Origin: Sulfurovum sp.
Lineage (GTDB): Bacteria; Campylobacterota; Campylobacteria; Campylobacterales; Sulfurovaceae
Direction: 5' to 3'
NCBI GenBank assembly: GCA_015493425.1
Contig: WGDG01000031.1
Coordinates: 1 to 12,163, forward strand
DNA length: 12,163 nucleotides
The position numbers and the translations under genes are program-made. The notes under the pieces were generated by a model. The model saw only the letters and a list, made by a program, of their open reading frames with translations. It was not told the origin of the DNA and searched no databases. Positions 6,735-12,163 of the stretch are shown in pieces. Position 1 is the stretch's first letter, and each line of letters starts with the position of its first letter.

Positions 6735-8309
6735 GTGCGTAAAGTATGGCTAAAAACGGTACTTTGTCTCGGGATGATAGGCAGTTGCAGCTGGGCTGAA
6801 GAGAGCCTCGATGAGACAATGGAAAGCTTTGACGATGCAGCGGCGGTGCAGCAGACAGTTCCTGCAAAAAAAGCGGCGGAATCTGACGATCTTATGGCAG
6901 GATTTGACGATGAATCAGGCAGTGCAGATGAAAAGGGTAACGTTAAAGATGCAAGTATGGAAGCCTTTGAAGATGAAGAGGAGGCATTTGATACAGATGG
7001 GGGAAGTACCTCAAAGAAGAGCACTTTTCTTCCCGAGGGCCTTAGTGGAGAACTGACACAGCAGTTTGCCTTCTCCTACAATAAAGACAAGCCCAAAAAC
7101 CTCTTCTCGTCCCTGCGCCAGACTCTTTTTCTTGACTATGAACACACTTTTGAAAACGGTGTAAAATTCAAGATCAACGCCAAAGCCTTCTATGACGGGA
7201 TGTATGATGTCAGAAAAACAGACTATACACAGGAAGAGCTGGACTCACTGCGAACAGAGATACGCCTTTACGATGCCTATCTTGAGTGGAGTTTCAACGA
7301 CCACTTCGATGCCAAAGCGGGGCGACAGGTCGTTGTGTGGGGGCGAAGCGACACTATCCGCATCACCGATGTACTTAACCCCCTTGACAACCGCCGTCCG
7401 GGTATTGTCGATATTGAAGACCTGCGTCTGCCAACGACGATGTTGCGTTTCGATTACAGTATCGGTGACTGGCGTATTACGCCCATTGTCATTCTTGAAC
7501 AGCAGTTTACACTCAACCCGCCTTACGGATCGATCTATAATCCATTGCCGTACGATGCAGAACTGTATCGTGAATACGGGTTGCGCCTTCCCTATATTCC
7601 TCAGCAGGAGAGGTACCGTGATCCAACATTTGCCGTCAGCATAGGAGGTGAATTTCCAGGATGGGATATCAGTTTTTATGCTGCACATATCTATGACGAT
7701 ATTGGGTATCTCAAAGCGCAGAGCAATATCTTTTTTCAGCCGGGGGTAAAGATTTACCATGACAAGGTAAATATGTTCGGTACGGCACTCAATGTGCTTT
7801 CCGGTTCCTGGCTTTTCAAAACGGAGTGGGCCTACTGGAACAAACTACGCTTTACTGCTGCAAATGATAAAACATTTAATCGCATCGACGGACTTGTCGG
7901 CTTTGAATACAGCGGTGTGAGTGAAACAACGATCAGTTACGATATTGCTGTCCGGCATTTCATGGAGTATGATGACAGGCTCGGTGTGAAAAGTATGCCA
8001 AATCCTCTCTATCCCGCTTACAGCAGCGAATCAACGATACCTCTTGCCCCTATCGAGAAGAATACCTATCAGCATGCTTTTCGTATAAGATCCAACTTTA
8101 TGAACGATACACTGCATTTGAACTATTTGCACACACGTTACGGTTTAGGGCTTGAAAAGGGCGGTTTTCAACGTGCATGGATCAAGTACGATATTGCCGA
8201 TGCCATCAATACAGAAGTGGGAGTTGTCGATTATTTCGGTGGTACACCTCTCTTTGACGAAGTCAAAGATGAGATGCTTTTCTTTATGGATATCTCTTAC
8301 AGCTTTTAG
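6735..8309 (+). CDS. Outer-membrane beta-barrel protein, DUF1302-like, with acidic repeat N-terminal extension
   Basis: This 524-residue protein starts at GTG 6735, three bases after the upstream stop. A weak AGGGG lies about ten bases before the start, so coupling is likely. The signal peptide ends SWA (cut after residue 21). Residues 22-96 are acidic, low-complexity and probably disordered, with a repeated M-x-x-F-[DE]-D motif. From about residue 105 there are alternating amphipathic strands, including YLEWSF and KAGRQVVVWGRSD followed by DVLNPLDNR. That GRQ...WG.SD...NPLD pattern is typical of DUF1302-type outer-membrane proteins, which in Pseudomonas and others neighbour a LolA-like or DUF1329 protein and an MMPL/RND transporter. 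The C-terminus FMDISYSF ends in an aromatic residue, as expected for BAM recognition. Its likely role is the outer-membrane partner of the RND/LolA-like pair; pore function and substrate are not shown. Its stop overlaps the stop of the opposite-strand regulator. Confidence 0.8.
   Translation: MRKVWLKTVLCLGMIGSCSWAEESLDETMESFDDAAAVQQTVPAKKAAESDDLMAGFDDESGSADEKGNVKDASMEAFEDEEEAFDTDGGSTSKKSTFLPEGLSGELTQQFAFSYNKDKPKNLFSSLRQTLFLDYEHTFENGVKFKINAKAFYDGMYDVRKTDYTQEELDSLRTEIRLYDAYLEWSFNDHFDAKAGRQVVVWGRSDTIRITDVLNPLDNRRPGIVDIEDLRLPTTMLRFDYSIGDWRITPIVILEQQFTLNPPYGSIYNPLPYDAELYREYGLRLPYIPQQERYRDPTFAVSIGGEFPGWDISFYAAHIYDDIGYLKAQSNIFFQPGVKIYHDKVNMFGTALNVLSGSWLFKTEWAYWNKLRFTAANDKTFNRIDGLVGFEYSGVSETTISYDIAVRHFMEYDDRLGVKSMPNPLYPAYSSESTIPLAPIEKNTYQHAFRIRSNFMNDTLHLNYLHTRYGLGLEKGGFQRAWIKYDIADAINTEVGVVDYFGGTPLFDEVKDEMLFFMDISYSF
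6819..6998 (+). repeat. Repeated M-x-x-F-[DE]-D short motifs in the barrel protein's N-terminal extension
   Basis: In the translated extension MESFDD (residues 29-34), MAGFDD (54-59) and MEAFED (75-80) recur 25 and 21 residues apart. The last is directly followed by a methionine-less copy, EEAFDTD (82-88). The intervening residues are charged, Ala-rich or Gly/Ser-rich and not conserved. The repeats are seen at protein level; I did not see matching DNA repeats. Confidence 0.6.
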
Positions 8310-9016
8310 TGTTTCTCTCGTTTCGGCAGGGTCAAACGGTAGCCCTGAGAGGGGATCGTCTGAATGAATTTGTGTTTGAGTTTTTCTCGAAGACGTCTGA
8401 CCAGTGTGCGCAATGTATTGGGTGTGACCGATTTATCCGGCCAGAGGTATTGTTCTATGGTATAGGTATCGACGATTTTGTTTCTGTTTTGTAACAGCAG
8501 ATAGAGCAGATCTCCCTCTTTCTGGGTAAGATGTATGGGTTCATCGCAGCAGAAAAGGGTTTGTGTTGTTTCATTGAAGCAGTACTCTTCATCGAGGATA
8601 AGATGGTCGGGATTATGGGTTTTGTAGCCGCTTTTTTTATGCATCCTCTGCATGGCAATTTTCATGACAACCCGCAGCTCTTCACGGTTAAAAGGTTTAG
8701 AAAGGTAGGCAACAGGATCGAGTTCGATTGCCCGGTCGACATTGTAATCATCCATATGGGCGGTCAGAAAAATGATCTGTGTTTTGGGGTGCTGTTTGAG
8801 GATCACTTCTGCAAGTTCTATCCCGTCCATATCTCCTTTAATCCTGATATCCATCAGAATAATATCGGCAGAACGTGTTTCCAGAAGTTTGAGCGTATCT
8901 TCGGCACTGGAGCAAATCCCGATGACATTGTAGCCAAGCTTGCTGCTTACAAAACTTTCAATTTCCATTGCAACAATACTCTCGTCCTCTACGATTAAAA
9001 CGTTGATACTACTCAT
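8306..9016 (-). CDS. Two-component response regulator, REC plus OmpR-type winged-helix output
   Basis: This 236-residue regulator has a receiver domain (about 4-122) with the acidic pair E10/D11, phospho-acceptor D56 in LMDIRIKGDMDG, T85 and K107 (LSKPF). The output is an OmpR/PhoB-type winged helix (about 138-232), shown by LTQKEGDLLYLLLQN, then TLRTLVRRLREKLKH as the recognition-helix region, and the IPSQGYRLTL hairpin. It should bind DNA directly after phosphorylation by the kinase encoded just upstream. Its ATG overlaps the kinase stop by four bases (ATGA). Its own stop overlaps the barrel gene's stop on the other strand. Target genes cannot be read from sequence; the divergent region 10882-11032 and the lipid-transport genes are the obvious candidates. 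Confidence 0.93.
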   Translation of the reverse strand: MSSINVLIVEDESIVAMEIESFVSSKLGYNVIGICSSAEDTLKLLETRSADIILMDIRIKGDMDGIELAEVILKQHPKTQIIFLTAHMDDYNVDRAIELDPVAYLSKPFNREELRVVMKIAMQRMHKKSGYKTHNPDHLILDEEYCFNETTQTLFCCDEPIHLTQKEGDLLYLLLQNRNKIVDTYTIEQYLWPDKSVTPNTLRTLVRRLREKLKHKFIQTIPSQGYRLTLPKREKH

Positions 9017-10881
9017 ACCTTGAACCTTATGGTGTATTTTGTGTGCTTGTCATTCTCAACCTGCATACTGCCTTCAAGCTGATCGTAGATGAGAGCATGA
9101 ATCAGCCTAAGGCCAAGACTTTTTTTGTTCTTGTCAATACTGTACCCACTGCCGTTGTCTTCGATGATAAGCAGGTATTCTCCTGTTTTTTCTTCTTTAT
9201 GGAGCGATACCCGTATAATACCTTTTCCATTTTTAAAAGCATATTTGTAGGCATTGGTGACGAGCTCATTGATGACAAGACCAATATAGACTGCCTGTTT
9301 CAGTGGAATATCGTGTACGCCGATATCACTTATAACTTCGACACTGTACCGGGTGTAGCTATAGCTTTCTGAAATATCATACAGCAGAGCATCGATGTAG
9401 GTAGCGATATTGATGTTTTCCAGATCATCTCCGGAAAGCAGCATTGAATAGGTTTTGGCAATGGTATTGATGCGGTGTTCAAGGTTAATGAACTTTTCCT
9501 GTATTTTTGGATCTTCTATCTCATCATACTGCAGTCGTATCATCGAGAGAATGATCTGCAGGTTGTTTTTGACACGGTGGTGTACCTCTTTGAGCAGAAG
9601 TTCCTGTGTATGGAGTGACTGGTTGAGCGCTTCGGTCTTTTTCTTTACCTCTTCTTCTACAAGCCGGGTTCTGTTGAGTGTCTCTTCAGTCAATTGTTTC
9701 TCTTTCTGCTGCTTCTCTTTTTCCAAAATAAGATACCGGTCAGCAAAGGCAAGAGAAAGGATGAATGCTTCTATGACGGTAACAAGAATGAGAGAATTGT
9801 TGAAGAAATCGACCAGGAACGTCGTAATGCCCAACGCATCGGTAATGAGAAAAAGGTAGGCAGGAAAAACAAGTGCAAAGCCCATAATGAAGAGTCTTGC
9901 CTGTGTATACCCTTTTCTATATATGATAATACCGGCAAGAAGCTGGTAGGTCACAAAGAAGGCGCCTGTAATAATCAGGATAGACAGTGCAACGCTGCTC
10001 TGCGGATGAAAGAGTATGATCTCAAACAGGGTAAGAAGAATAAACCCTTTATAGGTTCTGTCAATCCAGGGTACCTGTTTGGTATTGAGAAAATGGATGG
10101 CAAAGAGTGCGGAAGTGACAATGAGTGTGCCGATTTTTAGCAGTACGATCTCCAGATCAATGGTCACGAAAGTAGGAGGGAAATAGATCTTGGTTAAACC
10201 AATATAGGTAATCTGCTGAAAGAGCAGGGTAAAAAGATAGAGACCATAGTAGAAATAGCTTCTGTCCCGCATATATAAGGAGATAAAAAAAGCATAGAGC
10301 ATCAGGGAGAGTACAATACCGATGAGTAGAATATTGAAGGCTTTGCGATACTTGTCGCTGTGATAAAAAGTTTTTGAATCCTCAAGCAGCAATTTGAATG
10401 CAACGGGGCTGTAGGTTGAGTGCACAGAAAGATAATAGGTTCGGCTGCTATGTGGCTGCAGTGTGATCGGCAGATGAAAAAAGAGAGTATTGTGTGTGCT
10501 GTCAAGGTGCATCAAGCCGGTTCTCTTCACGATTTTATGTGTTTGACCATCGTAGAGTACAAGATCTTCCAGCAGTGATGAAGTGGGGATGAGCAATCGG
10601 TGTATTGCCCGGTCGGAATGGTTTTGTACTACAAACGCAATCCAGCCGCGTTTTTGTGATATACCAAGGTTGAGTATGTTTTTGTTATATGATTTGAATG
10701 CCGCTGATTTTATGACAGATGCAAGTGTTGCATTGTCATCGGTCGTAGCTACCCGTGTATACGGCAAAATTGAATTCCCGTCGGTCTGTTCTATGTTGAT
10801 TGCTTTAAAGTTGCCAAAGAGTAGGGTCTGAATCAGTAAAATGGACAAAAGAACCCAATATCGCTTCCGATGTTGTATCAT
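9013..10881 (-). CDS. Sensor histidine kinase: 7TMR-DISM extracellular and 7TM domains, HisKA_2, HATPase
   Basis: This 622-residue protein begins with a signal peptide or first helix (about 8-24). Residues about 45-170 match a 7TMR-DISMED2-type periplasmic sensor domain (GWIAFVVQNHSD, then LPITLQPHSSRTYYLSVHS). Seven membrane helices follow (about 180-382), then a coiled coil (about 383-427). The kinase core is HisKA_2: LLKEVHHRVKNNLQ, with His435 the likely phosphorylated residue. The ATP domain has the N-box NELVTNAYKYAF (about 538-549), DNGSG (about 575-579) and SLGLRLI. DISM domains are thought to bind carbohydrates or other small ligands, but the ligand here is unknown. ATG 10881 has a ribosome site (AAGAGAG on the - strand, 10886-10892). 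The gene overlaps the regulator by four bases, so they form a pair. All catalytic motifs are intact. Confidence 0.93.
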   Translation of the reverse strand: MIQHRKRYWVLLSILLIQTLLFGNFKAINIEQTDGNSILPYTRVATTDDNATLASVIKSAAFKSYNKNILNLGISQKRGWIAFVVQNHSDRAIHRLLIPTSSLLEDLVLYDGQTHKIVKRTGLMHLDSTHNTLFFHLPITLQPHSSRTYYLSVHSTYSPVAFKLLLEDSKTFYHSDKYRKAFNILLIGIVLSLMLYAFFISLYMRDRSYFYYGLYLFTLLFQQITYIGLTKIYFPPTFVTIDLEIVLLKIGTLIVTSALFAIHFLNTKQVPWIDRTYKGFILLTLFEIILFHPQSSVALSILIITGAFFVTYQLLAGIIIYRKGYTQARLFIMGFALVFPAYLFLITDALGITTFLVDFFNNSLILVTVIEAFILSLAFADRYLILEKEKQQKEKQLTEETLNRTRLVEEEVKKKTEALNQSLHTQELLLKEVHHRVKNNLQIILSMIRLQYDEIEDPKIQEKFINLEHRINTIAKTYSMLLSGDDLENINIATYIDALLYDISESYSYTRYSVEVISDIGVHDIPLKQAVYIGLVINELVTNAYKYAFKNGKGIIRVSLHKEEKTGEYLLIIEDNGSGYSIDKNKKSLGLRLIHALIYDQLEGSMQVENDKHTKYTIRFKV

Positions 10882-10907
10882 AAGACTCTCTTTGCTTTGT
10901 GTTTTCT

Positions 10908-10937
10908 ATTTTAGCATATTCTCGAAAAAAACTGTAA
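10908..10937 (-). promoter_or_regulatory. Promoter candidate for the kinase/regulator operon
   Basis: Read on the - strand: TTACAG (10937-10932), an 18-base spacer, then TAAAAT (10913-10908) preceded by TGC, giving an extended -10 within TATGCTAAAAT. Transcription would start near 10901, about 20 bases before the kinase ATG, leaving room for the ribosome site at 10886-10892. Confidence 0.45.
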
Positions 10938-10967
10938 CCCATCGGCTCAAACAGACGATGATGGGTT
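10936..10967. promoter_or_regulatory. Inverted repeat between the divergent genes, candidate operator
   Basis: AACCCATC (10936-10943) is matched perfectly by GATGGGTT (10960-10967) across 16 bases. No T-run follows on either strand, so it does not look like a terminator. It touches the -35 of the kinase promoter (10932-10937) and lies about 50 bases upstream of the other promoter's -10. A binding site for a dimeric regulator, perhaps the OmpR-type protein encoded here, is an inference. Confidence 0.4.
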
Positions 10968-11015
10968 GATAGCAAGCTGTCATAAAGCTGCTGGATGGGA
11001 GAGTAGCAACACGAT

Positions 11016-11026
11016 TATGCTACAAT
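11016..11026 (+). promoter_or_regulatory. Extended -10 promoter for the cysteine-rich secreted protein gene
   Basis: TATGCTACAAT contains TGC directly before TACAAT (11021-11026), an extended -10. No recognisable -35 is present at 10997-11003. The -10 ends only six bases before ATG 11033, so the expected transcript would begin at or next to the A of the start codon. Confidence 0.45.
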
Positions 11027-11032
11027 AATCAC

Positions 11033-12109
11033 ATGAAAAATAACAGACCCCCTTTGATGAATCATTTTTTAATCAGTATGAGCAGCGTGATGATGCTTGG
11101 CATTGCACTCCAGGCAGAAACAGAGCCTAATAAGATTTACGAAGTACCCAAAGCCGAGATTATCTATAAGATCAGTGGCGGCGGTTCGCTTGCCGAAGAT
11201 GTCAACCTGACACTTGAAGGAAACGGCAAGCTCCGTTTTCGAGACTGGGGTGCCGTAGAACTTTTCGAAACCAATGTAACTGAAAAGGTGACTGGGGCAC
11301 TGCACTATATTGACCACAAACTAAGTTGTATCAAACGCGAGTCCAATGAAATTCTCGATGTGGATTTTAAAACCAAAAAAATACGTAAACGGCCATTGCC
11401 AAAAGGCAAGAAAGCACGCGATATTACCAAAGGGCTCAGCAAAAGCGGACAGCAACTGATGATTGCCAATGTTGTGTGTGATATGTGGACAGCGAAGGGA
11501 ATCAGTAAATGTATTTATAAAGGGATTCCTCTCTTTACCGAGTATCGTGCAATGGGGCTGTATTACAAAGAAGAGGCAGTCTCTGTCAGATTTGATATCA
11601 ATAGTAGCAGTACGTCCAAATGCAGTGTCCCGAAGTACCCTGTGGAGAAGATGGCGCTTTTTGCCGCTCACTTCAAAACCCGGCATGTCAAAATCCCGGA
11701 TGCTTTTTCAGACCGTATGCTTGAAGTGATTTCCCTGCTGAATGCAAAAAATACGGATGAAGTAAAACTTCCCAAAAAAGAGAAAGAGCGTGTTATGCAT
11801 GTGCTTGACCACCCTCTTTTTGAAAGTCAGAAAAAGTTGCTTCCCAAACTGCTGCAAACGATGAAAAAGACAAGAGCGTGTCTTGCCACTGCCACAAATA
11901 CGCGAACGGCCAACAGCTGCCTTGATGAAATGCTCTCTTTAAAGCACTATTTTACAAACGACAAGCATAACAGGATCGTCTCATGGGAAAAAGAAAGAAA
12001 CAGGGTGCTTGACCGTTTTGACAGGCATATTACTTTTCTTGAATCGCGTATGAACTGTGTACGGAGTGCTCAGCACTTCAGTGATCTCGCAAGGTGCATG
12101 AAGCCATAA
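11033..12109 (+). CDS. Secreted cysteine-rich protein of unknown function with two C-terminal CX12C motifs
   Basis: I do not recognise this 358-residue protein. The N-terminus has a hydrophobic stretch ending IALQA, consistent with a signal peptide cut near residue 28. Residues about 35-200 are rich in beta-strand patterns (AEIIYKISGGG, then GKLRFRDWGAVELF) and contain Cys99, Cys149, Cys160 and Cys197. The C-terminal part (about 240-358) is helical and lysine-rich, and carries Cys283/Cys296 and Cys342/Cys355, each pair separated by exactly 12 residues. Eight cysteines in an exported protein suggest up to four disulfides. No haem CXXCH motif is present. The N-terminal half could be a LolA- or DUF4412-like clam fold, but this is a weak guess. 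No ribosome site precedes ATG 11033 or the next in-frame ATG at 11057. The gene diverges from the kinase gene and may share its regulation. Confidence 0.75.
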   Translation: MKNNRPPLMNHFLISMSSVMMLGIALQAETEPNKIYEVPKAEIIYKISGGGSLAEDVNLTLEGNGKLRFRDWGAVELFETNVTEKVTGALHYIDHKLSCIKRESNEILDVDFKTKKIRKRPLPKGKKARDITKGLSKSGQQLMIANVVCDMWTAKGISKCIYKGIPLFTEYRAMGLYYKEEAVSVRFDINSSSTSKCSVPKYPVEKMALFAAHFKTRHVKIPDAFSDRMLEVISLLNAKNTDEVKLPKKEKERVMHVLDHPLFESQKKLLPKLLQTMKKTRACLATATNTRTANSCLDEMLSLKHYFTNDKHNRIVSWEKERNRVLDRFDRHITFLESRMNCVRSAQHFSDLARCMKP

Positions 12110-12163
12110 TGGTATCCAAAGAGAATTCACCCATTGATGTAATCGTATGACAAGGTTTTGAAT

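Noticed and set aside
8531..8998. 155-codon + strand open frame opposite the response regulator
   Set aside because: The - strand frame has all receiver and winged-helix residues; the + strand translation shows no motif.
10971..10992. Second imperfect hairpin (AGCAAGCT / AGCTGCT) in the divergent region
   Set aside because: It needs a bulged base, has no T-run and no clear position relative to either promoter; it could easily be chance.
12110..12163. Possible start of another gene at the right edge
   Set aside because: The 54 bases contain only a very short frame (ATG to TGA within a few codons) and no recognisable promoter, repeat or RNA.

Overview
The window reads as bacterial chromosome of moderate GC content with tightly packed genes. 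It most likely comes from a Campylobacterota (Sulfurovum/Sulfurimonas-like) bacterium. That assignment is an inference from the divided PqiA, the 7TMR-DISM/HisKA_2 kinase paired with an OmpR-type regulator, and the overall gene style. No rRNA or marker gene is present to prove it.

Positions 1-5701 (+ strand) hold one compact operon whose 5' end lies outside the window. It encodes two PqiA half-proteins (the first lacks its N-terminus), the three-MCE-domain protein PqiB, the lipoprotein PqiC, and a large RND/MMPL-type inner-membrane transporter. Genes overlap by 1-11 bases or are 20 bases apart, and the transporter starts on the last base of the pqiC stop codon. After a 235-bp AT-rich gap with its own promoter candidate come two more + strand genes (5937-8309). 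One is a periplasmic LolA-like protein (TP_0789/PF17131 type). The other is a DUF1302-like outer-membrane beta-barrel that carries an acidic, repeat-bearing N-terminal extension. Together these seven genes give every compartment of a trans-envelope lipid or hydrophobe route: inner-membrane PqiA and RND, the periplasm-spanning PqiB, lipoprotein PqiC, a soluble carrier and an outer-membrane barrel.

Positions 8306-10881 (- strand) encode a two-component system, with the kinase gene upstream and overlapping the regulator gene by 4 bases. The regulator gene converges on the barrel gene and their stop codons overlap. A 151-bp divergent intergenic region (10882-11032) carries two outward promoters with almost identical extended -10 elements and an 8-bp perfect dyad. 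On its other side lies a gene (11033-12109) for a secreted, eight-cysteine protein I do not recognise. It ends in two CX12C motifs, and its promoter is so close to the ATG that the transcript may be leaderless.

No mobile element, CRISPR array, tRNA or rRNA was seen. The last 54 bases (12110-12163) hold nothing I can support.
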